64,000 bases of DNA, from assembly GCA_015499985.1 (NCBI GenBank), contig JAAAUF010000055.1:3421-67420 (forward strand). Direction: 5' to 3'. Below the pieces are notes generated by a model that was given only the letters and a program-made list of their open reading frames with translations, did not search any database and was not told the origin of the DNA. The translations under genes were made by a program, and so were the position numbers. Positions 35,225 through 47,483 of the stretch are shown one piece after another. Numbering within the stretch: the stretch's first letter is position 1; each line of letters begins with the position of its first letter. The DNA comes from Haplosporangium gracile. Taxonomy: Eukaryota > Mortierellomycota > Mortierellomycetes > Mortierellales > Mortierellaceae.

Positions 35225-36223
35225 GCCTTCTTCGCTGGCATGCGAGGCCAGATTGAGGAATGAGCAAGGGCGACTCCAAGCCTCCTGCTATCGCTGCTGA
35301 ACTCAGCATTAGCGAAAGGACTGTCCGATCGGTTCTTCAGCAGTTCGAGAATCGAGGGGATGTCGAGATCAAGAAGTCACCTGGTCGTCCACGCAAGCTT
35401 TCCGAACGAAATGTCCGTTCTGTCATCACCTATCTCCACAAGGACCGCCGTGCCACCTTTGCCGACATCATCAACTCGCTTCCAACCAAGGTCTCCCAGT
35501 CTACTGTTAGAAGAACCCTTTGTAGCCTTCGCATCTTTTCTTGTCCAGCAGTTATCAAACTGTTTCTAACCCCCGAACATAAAGCTGCGAGGTTGGCATT
35601 CGCGAAAAAGTAAAAAGATTGAACCGCAGAGGATTGGGAAAATGTTGTGTGGACGGATGAGTCGTCGTTTAAAGTGGGGAAGAATTGTCGTAAAGTCCGA
35701 GTTTGGAGGACAGAGGATGAGGAGTACGAGTCGCCGTGTGTTGTCCCATCGTTTTAAGAGTGGGCGATCATATGTGATGGTGTGGGACGCGTTTGTGAGG
35801 AGCAGTATGTCGAATCTTGTTGTCATTCCTGCCGGTGAGCGCAAAGCAGTCAACTTCATCGAGATTGTCAATGAGGGAGAACTCCTAGGGCTTCTTGCAG
35901 AGACATCCAACACTTTTCTCATGGAGGATGGAGCACCTATTCACCGGGCCAAGGTATCCACGGAATGGAGAGAGAATAATGGTATCCAATCGATAAAGTG
36001 GCTAGCCCAATTTCTCGATCTCAATCCCATTGAGAACGCGTGGCTTCTCATGACGAGCGCAGTTCATAACAAAGATATCTGCCCCAGAACTGTCAAGGAC
36101 ATGCTGATCGTTCTCAATGAGAAATGGCAAGCAATATCCAAGGACAACCTCAAAAAACTCATCGATAGCATGCCTAAGAGAATCAAGGCTATTATTGCGA
36201 ACAAAGGCGGCTCCATGCTGTAG
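35225..36223 (+). mobile_element. Inactivated Tc1/mariner-family transposase
   Basis: An N-terminal paired-like helix-turn-helix (KPPAIAAELSISERTVRSVL, then KKSPGRPRKLSERNVRSVI) and a second HTH (RRATFADIINSLPTKVSQST) precede a DDE catalytic core. The core shows WTDESSF, MEDGAPIHRAK and DLNPIENAW. In the first frame the sequence is interrupted by TAA at 35611-35613 and TGA at about 35620. The remainder continues in another frame from about 35755 to the TAG ending at 36223, so at least one frameshift and two nonsense changes inactivate it. The family assignment is firm from the order of motifs. TIRs and TA duplications were not found by eye. Confidence 0.85.
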
Positions 36224-39200
36224 TGATACCCATTTCTTTTTTAAAGAGTGCTCAAAATATTCTTTCAGGAAAGGCGCTGTATATACCGTCTGTTGTGCTA
36301 CCGGCCTCCCATTCTCCTTATTTTTCCTACCGGCCGGAACCCTCCCTTTATTTTATATTTTTCTCCTGAATTTTATCGCATTGCAGCGTCGGGTTTAACG
36401 TCGCTGGATTGTTTTTTTGCGATTAGGAATGGGGAGTTGTTGTATCCCTTGTTTCTGGGTAGAGGGATTCTTCCTCCTCGTTCACTTTGTTTTTTTTCTA
36501 CGCTGTCGGACTCAGTTCTCATCGATCTCGATCTTGATCTTGATCTCAATCTTTTTTTTTTTTCCCCCTGTGTTTAAGGCAAAGTGGGAGTTGGTCTTGA
36601 CTTTTAAGCTTTTGTGCTGATGAACGATGTTCAAAGGAAAAAAATAAGAAGAAAAGAGAAACGCGTTGGCTATTTCTTTTTTTTCTTCGTCATTTGGTAT
36701 GCAAGTAAAAAAAAAATCGCGAAAGAAAAGAAGTAGAAGAATTTGGGGAGAGGAGGGGAGGGGACAGAAGAAGAAAAAGAGGAAGAGACAAGGATAAATT
36801 CTAACGTCCACGAAGACGCAGAGTTGAGCAAAAAGGTGCCCTCATTCAAAGGGGAAGGGCGGGTGTGTGTCAGTACTAGCCTAGAGAAAGAGGGAAGGGG
36901 TGATACCGAAAAGGAGAGAGGCGAAGATGGTGTTGCTCCTACTGAAAATAAGTTTGGATAGGATAGACGGCTAAAAAACGATGGCTCCGACGACTGGAGA
37001 ACAAGAAGCAAGCCGAAAAAAAAGGGAGGTAGAAATTGCGCGAGAGCTGGGAGACAGAGAGTTAGAATGAGAAGGAAGAGATTGGAGTTACACAGTGCAC
37101 GAGAGAAGGGGAAGGGGAAGAGGAAAAGAGGGAGGTTGAAAAGGGAATGATGGGGGAGGAAAGGGCTTTCTATTCCTTTGGTAGTGGTGTTGGTTGATGA
37201 CAGCCTGTGGTTATGAGACGAATGTGACAGATGAGCAACCGTGCGTGGACATAGATGATTTAGGTTAAGTCGAAGGAGCTAAAGGAAGCAACTGGGGAGT
37301 GCAAGCAGCGCAGCAGGATCGATCGACAGTGTAAAAAGAGATGGACGAGCACTAGCGAGTCTCTTATTGTCGACTCCCATAGTCCAATAATACATCGTAC
37401 TTGGACGATTGCATAGACAATTGGCACCGGGATCAGATGCTTAGGAAATGTGAACCTACCGATTGAACAATCTATGTTGTAGATAGAGGGTGGGTCATGG
37501 TAAAGGTCAGGTTGAAGTAAGAGTATTCAGGGGCGACCAGCATGGACAGAGTACCGTAGATAGGGGCAGAGATGGCGTTCATTGGAAGAGGTTTTTATTT
37601 TTCGGGGGTGAAGAAAAAAAAAAAGAAAAAAAAAAGAAAAAAAAGAGGACCAGTGCAATGGGTGCAATGGACGATAAGCAAAGAAAACGTTTTTGTAATA
37701 ATAATGAGTGCTCTGAAATAAGATTGTCAGTGGACAATATCAAGAGAGAGAGTGTTGTGCCTAACAATCATGTATATCAAGAGAGAGGAAGCACTATGCA
37801 ACACAACAAACGACGATATGTGTATGACTAGAGCATAGAGCAGAGGAGGTACACCCGAGGGACGAGGCCCATGCCAATGCACAAGCCTCTCTCTCTCCTC
37901 ACTATTTTTTTAACTCTCGTTACTGCCGTGAACTGTGTATCGATGTCAACACACATGCAGACCAGGGGAGGGGATGAAGAGAGCAAAGAGGACAAAGAGG
38001 AGGTGTGATTACTTGAAGCCCACACTTCCCTCCTCTTGCCTTGTCCTCATCGCCTCTTTACCTCTTTATTAATTTCAATTATGTGCCCTGGTTTTTTCTT
38101 CGAAAAGCAATGCGAAACAAAAAAAAAAATGTTCGAGCGAGTTGAGCAAAAATTGGCGGCTCACAATAACAAGGGATGAGGACGAGGCATCGAGGCATAG
38201 AGGCATTGAGGCATAGAGGCTAAGGCAGGCGGGAAGGCAGGAAGACAGGTGAAATTGCAAAATGACCCTTATACAAATTCAATGTTTCTGCTATTTGTGT
38301 CTTCCCCTTTGTATTTCGCAGTAGATTTGCGATGCCTTGTTTTTATGTGTCTGCTCAAGTTCATATCTTATTGTGGATGGATGGACGAAGGTAAAAATAA
38401 ATAAGCAAGCGTGGTCGACGAGGGCGAGAACAAGAATGAGGGATGTGAAAGAGAGAGAAGACTGGTCATTACTATCGCCCAGTCACTTTTTACTACCCTC
38501 GAATCTGTCAGTCAATCAATTGCTACTGTTTCAACCTGTTCATTAATCATTAGAAACACACTCACACTCACACTCACACTCATATATACAAACAGCTCTG
38601 TCCCCTACTCCATAGTCCATCTTCTTCTTTCATCAGTCGATCAGACAACAATAACAAACAAAAGTCCATCCGAACCATTCCTGTCCTCCTTTTACATCCT
38701 ATTGTGATTGTTATTGTTCTTGTTGTCCAGCATGTTTAAAAAGAGCTGTGGCGAACCAAAGTAACAGAACCAATCATGTATCCATTTCGGGTATCTTCCG
38801 TCTGTACGTTCCTGTTCCTGTATGTATGCACCATTAGTACTCTTCTTTCCTTGGAACAACAACAATGTCAACAACAAGCACGTACATATATTATGCATGT
38901 GGCCATTTTTTGTTCTGTTCCTGTTTTTGTTAGTCAGGTCAACACACCACACACCGCTTGTCCTTTGTTTTGGTGTGAATACTCTGTATGACCCTCATCC
39001 ATCCATGCCCCTTCGTATCCTATTCCATCCAATGCCCTCACTCACTCTCACTCACCTCACTCACCTCTATCCCCTTCTTTTCTTTTCTTGCCTTCCTTCC
39101 TTCCTTCCTTCTATTCGTCCCTCTTCTCCTCCTCCCCTGGCCTATTTTTTGTGTATTCACTCCCAGCCAAATTACTTCTTCGCTCTTTCTCTCTTTATTT

Positions 39201-39496
39201 TTTTTGCCTTTTTTCTTTTTCAGATTCTTCTCTTTCTTTCTTCTTCACCTTTTCTCTCCTCCCTCCCTTCCCTCCTATCTCTTTCTCGCTCTCTCTTTTA
39301 TCATCTTCTCGCTTCCTTCCTTTCTCTCCCTACTCTCTCCTCTCCTCCGGCCTCCATTTTTCGACTCGACTCTTCTCGTTCGTCTCTTCTCTGTCCCTCC
39401 TCCTTCTCCCTTTCTACCTCACTCACCCTCCTCCTCCTCCTTCCTCCTCCTTCTCTTCCTCCCTAACTTCCTTCACCAACAACAACCACCACTACA
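36224..39496. other. 3.3 kb gene-free region with purine- and pyrimidine-rich tracts
   Basis: I see no supported gene. The stretch from about 36720 to 37170 is strongly purine-rich on the plus strand, 37600-37650 is A/G only, and 38990-39480 is strongly pyrimidine-rich and forms the leader of LRR-2. Long open frames here are composition artefacts. A short GAGGCAT-type repeat lies at 38180-38222 and a CACTCA repeat at about 38559-38580. Confidence 0.45.
38180..38222. repeat. Short tandem repeat of GAGGCATAGAG/GAGGCATTGAG type
   Basis: Four near-identical units of 9-10 bp in tandem (gaggcatcgaggcatagag and following), directly visible. No coding context. Confidence 0.8.
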
Positions 39497-42400
39497 ATGG
39501 GTGCTGCTGTTTCACGCGACCACGCCAAGCTGCCCTTTGGCTACACTCATGCCCGCAAAGACCACTCCTTCAGCGCCTCCTCCGTCTCCCGCCGGAAACT
39601 CGCAACAAGACTCCTCAGAACATCCGATACCACCTCCGTAACCCCCTTCCCCATCCAAGATACTACTACAGCTTTACCTTCTATTTCCAATCCTTCCCCC
39701 GAAACGACGACGACGGCGATCGTCTCCTATTCCAATTCCTCGAGCCTGTCTCCTCTCCTCGTCCTCCCTCCCGCTACGCTCAACGCACTCTCCACTTCCA
39801 GCCGTACCAACTGGACAACTACACCTACAGCAAGCAGCCCAATTGGTACCAACAACAGCGACACGAGTACGAGTCATAACAATAGCCTCCTTCAGAGTTC
39901 GACGACGACCTTCTTCGTTCCAGAATCTGGAACAGGGACTTCTGCCATCCCAGGGTTCAGCGAATCTGGCCACTCGCAGCACTCGACTCGATCAACCTCG
40001 AACACTCCAGCCGTTGTTGCTGCTGCTGGATCCCATTTCCAACACAACCAACACCAGATCACAGTAACCGCCTCATGTTCTGAGCACAACAACAGCGACA
40101 ACAATAACAACAATAATAGCAGTGCTACCTTGACTACTTCCTCGGGCTCATCCGTGGCATGGACAAACACAACCCATAACGCGCCTGCTGCAATGACCAA
40201 TCCAGACCTGGTGGCTCATGCTGCTACTTCTTCTTCTTCCACCTCAGCTCTCTTGAAGGGAACAACAGCACCCACTAGGACGACGAGTCGCTTGGGAGAG
40301 GCTGCTGCCGAGAGTTGTTCTTCAGCAAGTCCACTGCAGAAGCAAAGGCTTTCTCAGTCAATGCGCACCCAGGAAGAGCAGGATAATGATATGGATATCA
40401 TTTCGGCTTTGGAAATTGCCGATGTAAAAGCAGCGCCGTATGATTTTTTCAGCTCCAGCTCTACCAACAATAGCAACAGCAACAACAATAACAACGATAG
40501 CAGCAGTAACAGCAGCAACAACAATAAGAACAACAACACCATCGAACTTCCTTCCCGTCACCACCCTCACTCTCATCACACCCACAGCCACCACGGTCAT
40601 GGAAGTACCTCGTGCCAACACCCCCCAATTTCCACCAATCTGGATGCTCTCGTGTCTGTTCCGCCCGTTCTAGGAGAGTCCAGACTGGAACAGGACGATG
40701 AGAGCCAACAAGCCTCAAGAACGTTCCCCGGTCCAGATCGTTGGATTCACTACATCTCCGATACTACCCTCGACGCCTTTGACGAGGAGCAACAAAGGAA
40801 ACGATATCAGCAACAGGATGAAGTTAACATGGAGCTGGATATGGGCGAGGAAGGGATGGTCAAGCTCGAGGGCGATGCGGACGAATCGGATTCGATCCTA
40901 GGAGTCGAGCTGGGCCATCTTAGTCCCATCCCCTTCTCAGAACTGCCCAGCATGACCAGCATTGGCCTCTGCTCTCGTGGCATTGTGCGCCTGTCATCCA
41001 ACATCAAGCTCTTGGCGTCCGCCACCTGTGTGCAAATGTACGTTTCCCCTCCCCCTGACATTTTTGTTGTGTTCTTGTTTGTTTTGTTGCATTTCTGCCT
41101 TGTGTTTTTTATGGTTTGGGGCTAAAGTTTATTGTCAGATCTTGATGGCAAAATGAGCATGGTCCAGGATTGGTTCGTTACTCTTCTCACTATCGATTGT
41201 GTTTTGACCATGAGTGGTGCAGTTGGTACCCTGGTTATTGGGTTGGGCTGGATTGGTGGCCGGCGCTATTTCTTTCTTTTATGCTATTGCCGCTAGTCCT
41301 TTCATCCAGCGCTAGTGACCATACCATTCCCTTCTCTCCTTCATTCTTCTCTCCATCTTCTATGCTAAACACACACATACAAGCGATTGTGAAGCTGCAG
41401 ATGAACTCTCTTTCTAATCTTGCTTCTTTTATTACTTCTCTCATTTTCTCATTTGAATATGATAAATTGGCCCACCGATTCCCCCGACTGCTTTGCCTGT
41501 GCTATCATTCCACCCGCACCAATGGAAATTCATCTCCTCCCCCCACGCCCCCCTCTCGGGAACTCGCTCACACCATTCGCGACCACCCCACTCAACAATT
41601 ACCAACAACCAGTTGCTGCAATGAACTGGACAGTATCCCCATGGAAATCGGTTTCTTGCGCAACCTCACCCTCCTCGACCTGTCCAAGAACTGCCTCAAG
41701 AGTCTTCCCGAGTCTATCATTCACCTCTCAAAGCTTGTCGAACTCAAGCTCTCCTTTAACCAACTGGAAACCATCCCTTCGGGGATCGGAGGACTTACCA
41801 AGCTTGCCTCGCTCACCCTCGACAACAACAGGATCACTTCGATCCCATCCCAGATCGGGCTCATCAAGGATCTTGTCAACTTGGATCTGTCTGACAACCC
41901 GATCAAAGTCTTGCCAGCTGAAGTCGGAAAGCTTCAGTTCCTGCGACGCCTCAAGTTGGAGCGATGCCCACTCGTCGAAGAGTTTGTTCACTCGCCCGTT
42001 CACTCGCCCCCAACTTTGCTGGAGCTGGCTGCACGAGTCATTGCTCGATATGACATTCAGATGCCCCCGTTGATGCTGCCTCACCTGAAAGCTTACGTTG
42101 ACAGCGCTCAGTCGTGCACCTTCTGCGACGGACCTTATTTTGATTCCTGGGTAAAGCGTGGAAAGCTAATTGAGAAGAACGAGATGTTTATTCCGCTCGA
42201 GTATACGCTTTGCCAACCGCACTGGAACACGGAGATGGAGCGAGTCAAGCTGCTGTTCTGCCCTCGACCCATCACATCGCCTCGTCCCAAACTCGCAACA
42301 ACGCCAACACCTCATGGAGCTCAACGAAACAATAGCAACAACAGCAGCAAGAACAGCGACAGTGCTACAATTCCCGTCAGGAGACAAACTATTCGATCCA

Positions 42401-42912
42401 CCAGCGCATCTACCACTGCTTCAGGATCTTCAAAGGCGCCCGTGCTTTTCTCGGCCGATTCGTACGGTTCAACGGCGTCTTCTGCGTCAACTGTCAACTC
42501 ACCAGCCATGTCGTCGTCGTCTCCCACCATGACTTCAGACAGTGGGAGCGAGCAACAGCAGATGCTGCAACGTGTCCGGCCTACACTTGGACACCGCCTC
42601 TCTATGCTGCTCAAGCCCAAGAGGGAACGCCCTCTATCTGCGTTCATGATCTCAACCCCTTCGTCGGCCTCTAGCTCTTCGGCATCATCTCCTTCTCTGG
42701 CATCGTCCCCTATGATGGGCGGCGAAGAGATGCCATCAACAACAACCAGACCATCGACCTTGAGTCGTGCTTCAACTGGACTTTTCGGTCGAACGGGAAT
42801 CAAGGGCTCGAGGAGACCCCTCTCGATGCTTGTGGGCGGATCCGCTTCGTCTCCCTTGATCAACTCTTCCCCGGCCGTCATGACTCTCTCTAACCTTTCA
42901 GCTTCTAGATGA
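39497..42912 (+). CDS. Leucine-rich-repeat protein with C-terminal CxxC module, putatively N-myristoylated (LRR-2)
   Basis: Two coding exons join in phase, 39497-41037 and 41613-42912 (946 aa), separated by a long 575-bp intron. The direct join restores an LRR unit across the junction (ATCVQICCNELDSIPMEIGF). The N-terminus MGAAVSRD fits an N-myristoylation signal. About 470 residues of Ser/Thr/Asn/His-rich disorder follow, then about five LRRs (LDLSKNCLKSLPESIIHLSK, LSFNQLETIPSGIGGLTKL, LDNNRITSIPSQIGLIKDL, LSDNPIKVLPAEVGKLQFL). Then comes a Cys module CTFC with C-G-P-Y-F-D-S-W nearby, IPLEYTLCQPHW, and a Ser-rich tail with basic patches. The module parallels that of LRR-1. The role is unknown; a membrane-attached signalling scaffold is inferred. 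Confidence 0.83.
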
Positions 42913-45659
42913 TATCCCTCCCCTTTTTACATATACCCGCTTCGTCTTCTTTTCTTCTCAACTCGTACCCTGTTTCCCTTTCTTTTTATCTACTTCATCG
43001 TCTTGTCCATATCCTACTTACAACACTTGTCTTCTACCCACCATTAGAGTATTTTTCATTCCTCCTCCCCTGCGCCATATGTGGCGCAATAGTACTTTTT
43101 ATTCTTTGTTTTGTTTTCGTACTGTCTGTCTTCTGTTCCTTTTTTCGCACATAAAAATCTACATGCATTAAAAGTGTTTGCCTATATTGTTACTCTATGT
43201 TAGTGTGTTGAGGAGAGTTAGAGCAGACGAAAGCCCAAAGCGATGCTGTCTACAGGTGTCTGAGGAGTTATGGCATGTGTCTCTTGTGGCTTCAAATAGT
43301 CTTCATTTCATCAGCAAATTGCTTCGCTTTTTTTTTTTTTGCCATCATAAAGCTCCGTCTCTTTCGACAAACAGCTCGTTTACCTCTTTCTTCCGCTTCT
43401 CTCTCATCGTCTCCTGTTGTCCGCCTTCATGCGCGTCATTTTGATTCATCGTAATTCCTTTATTGTTATTAGCTATCCCCTCTCTTTTCTCTCTTCCTTC
43501 TCTTCTCTCTCTTCCCTATCCTATTTCGTTTTCCCTTCGCCTTACTTTTACCTTCCTTTCACCCTTCCCCTCTCTTTTCTACAAACTTGACGGCGACCCC
43601 TCTGTCTCCATGCCAATAAGCGCTCGATGCTTTTTGGCAGAAATCTCGTTCAAGGAAAATGATTATTCAAACAGGAATCTTCAAGGCAAAACCTAAATTG
43701 CAAGGAAAGTGCACGGTCTTATTTACAATCATTCCCCCCCCCCCGTCTTGTTGATTTGTGTGCTCACTACTCGTGTAAAAAGGGGCCGTCTAGTGGAATC
43801 AGTACCGCCAACTGGTTATTCTCGTGGGCCAAGATCAGGGATTAACTCTTTCTCCTTGAGGTATACCAAGCCCCTCTCCATGACCCAGCCGCTTGTAAGC
43901 AAGACGGGCTACTGCGCCGTGTCGTCTACTGCACAAGCTAAGCTAATTGCTCATGGTTGTGGGGGGCTTCTTGTTCGAGGACTTGGGTCTTATGCATTCA
44001 CTCAAAACGCGAAGGCGACGCATGATTGTATACAGTAGTTGTTCTCTCTGGTCTCCTTGTGATCGCGGGCTTGTGAGGGCGCGCAGTGGTGTGTCTTTCT
44101 AGTAGGACCCTCCTAACCTTCCTCTCTTCCTTTTTCTGTGTTTATGCCTATGTGTAAACCCTTGGCCATCTACAAGCGCAATGGTAGCCACACTTGAGTC
44201 TTGAGATGAGATAACTCCTTGGTTCAGGATATGTTCATGATAATCGGGTGCAGCGGTAGATAGAGAGAAATGCTTGTCAAGGGAAATAAAAGCTTTATCT
44301 TGTGTCAAGGACCAATGGGTGGGTGGATGGGTTTGTGCTGTGGTAGATGACCGCTTGAAGCTGAATCCCCAGCCTTTTTATCCTCTATTTTCCTAGTTCG
44401 ACGTCCCTCCCCACTCAATCCCATGAATCTCAGGATCAGGAACCCCAGTCAACCGTTTGCTCACATACAGCAGTGCTCTTGAACAACAGGAAGTATTTAG
44501 GACGTTACAGGATAAGTTTGGGCTGGGCTGCATGATGGGTAGCGTGAGGACGCGACTCGATCAATCCATGCGCTTGCTTTTGTTTGCTTTTGTAGGCCTG
44601 TACCTGTGCAGGCGTGCTAGGGGCAGAGGATGCAACACCCAGGATCACCAGGACTACGTACAAAAGTCGGTGGACGGGACTTACGCTTCGGCGTAGAACA
44701 CTCTGTAAAGGATATGAGTTCACATGCTTCTTTTTCTATTCAACACGACAAATATGTAATGGATATTGCCCAAAGATTTTGACCTCAATGTTCAGAATCA
44801 TACTGGTCATAGCCTCGAACTGGACTCACGCATACGACCGATTCCTGTGTCCTCTCATGGAGGATTAGAGCTGATTTGTCAGGACAGCTTTGCCACGCAA
44901 GTGTAAATCATTTTCTGTATGCACTTTCTACAACAACCTCCACCATGGAGGCTTCGCGATGTGACTTGTTGGAGTGAATTGCGTCTGAAAGCAGTTAAAG
45001 TGGCCGACTCTCATATTTTTCGTTTTTCGACTTTGAATTCAAATAGCCTGTTCATGGGCCATTACGCGTTGTTGGAGGTGGGCGCCAAGACACCAAGGGT
45101 ACTCTTTATGAACTGTACGTGATACTGCTCAAGGGTCACATTGATCAACTATGACTGATCTAGCACCAGGAAGTACAATTTTGAAGAGGTTCATGGCACT
45201 GAAAGGATCGGATCTGTGGACAAATATTTCGGGACGAAATGAGGGAAGAGAGCGAGCGCGTCTTTTTTTATTTATACGAAAATAAAAGCCGACGGTCATT
45301 GATAGTAACTGTGTATTATCGCTCCTGAGAGAAAGATGCGACATCAGGTCGAAAGGGACAATGGTAAAGGAGACCCTAGTTGGCACGTGTCGAGTAGTAG
45401 CCCTCTTTTTTTTTTTCAAAAGAAGACAGGGCCCACTCCGATTATTTTTTCAAAGCGAGCCCAGAGTCTAAGAGTAAGACGCGTACCGCCATAGTGGCTG
45501 CTTGCATTTTCACAGCATCATTTTTTCACCAGTACAACACAGATATGTGGAATATCTCAACAATACGATCGTTACTATCACGGGAACGCGCTATCGAACT
45601 TTCAACAGTACGGTGTTGATGGAGTACAAGACTGCGACTACGATACACAGTATGAGGGC
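42913..45659. other. Gene-poor region, left part
   Basis: Contains the LRR-2 3' UTR (pyrimidine-rich), a C run near 43734-43743, and open frames of up to about 109 codons (43709-44038, 44457-44696) with no recognisable domain. I see no gene that can be supported. Confidence 0.4.
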
Positions 45660-46212
45660 GTGTATGTCATGTGCTGCAAAATTGTACCCATAAACCCGGA
45701 GTCCCATGTCATGTAAATGAGGGCAAGCTGTCCCTGATTGTGGGTCTAGACCAGACACTTGTTCACGCAACAATGGGGACCTATCATGAAGGAAAGGATC
45801 AAAACAGAGGAGGCGATGGTAGAGGTAAGCAACAAGTACAGTATTACTTATGACTTCTGGTTATAGGATTTACATGGCGTTTTGTAAACTATCGTGACCT
45901 AACACCCTATATGCTCTCTATCTCCTAAGTAGGACATCAAGATCGCTACTTTGCCAGACAGTTCCACGCCTTACTATGTCAAACTGGGGTACGATGACGC
46001 AGTGGAGTTTGCAGCTCTTGAATGAAGGTTCCCGTGCCTACATACCACAGGAATCAATTGCTAATAGTGAGCTCACTTTGCCTCGACATGATAGGCCTCA
46101 TTTGAAACGCTCCTTGCAACAGGTCGCGGCCATCTACGAACTGTATATTCACACGGTGGGAACAAGAAACTATGCATCAGTTGTCGCCAAGGCAATCGAA
46201 CCTGATGACTAG
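45660..46212 (+). pseudogene. Fragment of FCP1-like RNA polymerase II CTD phosphatase, catalytic motif lost
   Basis: Two or three pieces in different frames line up with the start of the FCP1 homology domain. First comes CTHKPGVPCHVNEGKLSLIV followed by GLDQTLVHATM. After an apparent intron (GTAAGC near 45824 to an AG near 45932) comes DIKIATLPDSSTPYYVKLG, and in a third frame RPHLKRSLQQVAAIYELYIH followed by TVGTRNYASVVAKAIEPDD and a stop. Active FCP1 proteins have the DxDxT nucleophile motif (DLDQT). Here the first Asp reads Gly, which removes the phosphorylated residue. The N-terminal and BRCT parts are absent. It is a truncated, dead gene copy. Confidence 0.75.
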
Positions 46213-47483
46213 TTTTTCAGTTAGCGGATCCTTTCTAGAGATGTCGCTCTCAACTCATTCTGAAAAGACTGTCAACAAAAACCACAACACGTAATATAAA
46301 AACCCCAAAAAGTCATCCCTTCACCCAGCGCGTGAAGAAAAAGGGAAAGGAATATACACAATGAACTCGAAAATCCGAGATATATTTTTTAAAAGAAAGA
46401 AAAAAAAAATGGATATAAAAACGGCTGAGCAAGGTGTGTATCCATTGCTCGATTCTCAAGTGCCTGTTTGTTCAGGTTGCAGGAGATCCATATCTCTACA
46501 AGGCTACTCGTTCTCTGCTACTTATTTCGGCGAATTTCTCTCTGCGCTTTTCTAATGCCTATCCTACAACTCGTGTTAAGTCTTTTGGGCGAGAGGCTTC
46601 GTGTATCATCCAATTCTTTTTTTTCAGACTATCGAGGTGTCGCCGGTCGCGATTCTGAAATGGAGTAGAGCATGCATCTTCTTATTATCTAGCGCCTCTC
46701 CTCAACAGGGGATTGTGACTTTAATAGTTACAATCTGTTCAGGTGAGCACTATGCTATGTTGCGCCTGCCTGCCTGTTTTTCACTCCACCCCCCCTCTTT
46801 TTTGTAAGCTGATATGACAGAAAAAGAGCGCAGAGAAGGGAATTGAGTGTTATCGCGTACGCCACCAATCTTCTGACTTTTTCTCGGCCTTTTCTTCGAG
46901 ACTGCAAATCGGTATGGTCGGATCCAATGAGGAAAATCTATTGTCGGTGACCCAGACTGCGAGGATTGCGGACTTTACCCGCTCCACTCTTCTAGGATTA
47001 TCGTAAAGCAATCTGCTTCACCAAAAAAGAGTAATTCCATTTTTAGATGGAGTCCAACACCCAAAAAAAAAAAATGGCTCTTCAAACGACTTTATTCTTA
47101 CCTAGGGGTAAGATGACCAGATCTTGTTCATATGTACGGGCAGTAAGGAATGGTGGCAAGTAGGGTTGTGTACGGAGGGGTAAGGACTGAGTTTTGGGTA
47201 CATTTTATTCGAAGGTAAGGATAGCTCGTTTACCGCCCCTGTGGGAGTGTGATTGTCGACATTCTCACGAGTGGCGCACCGACTCTGTCGGAAACACAAT
47301 TCTCAACCCCTTAGAACACATTTATTTCATTTTCGTTTAGCGCTAATAAGCATTTATTTTGACGGGTATGGCATTTCATTTTAACCGCTTTGTATTTCTT
47401 TTGGTCACTGAGACTGACAACTAAGAATTAGATGGTAATGGTATAGAGAAAAGTTCACGAAAGGAGAAAAAGGGAGATGATAT
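46213..47483. other. Gene-free spacer
   Basis: 1.27 kb with short open frames only and no recognised coding sequence. It includes an A run near 47060-47072 and the 3' flank of the small secreted protein gene. Confidence 0.4.

Noticed and set aside
36512..37011. Minus-strand Phe/Ser-rich open frames
   Set aside because: They arise from a purine-rich tract on the plus strand; no gene-like codon pattern.
41170..42912. Separate gene from the ATG at 41170
   Set aside because: The LRR part joins in phase to the exon ending at 41037 and completes an LRR. The extra N-terminus is intronic sequence without domain character.
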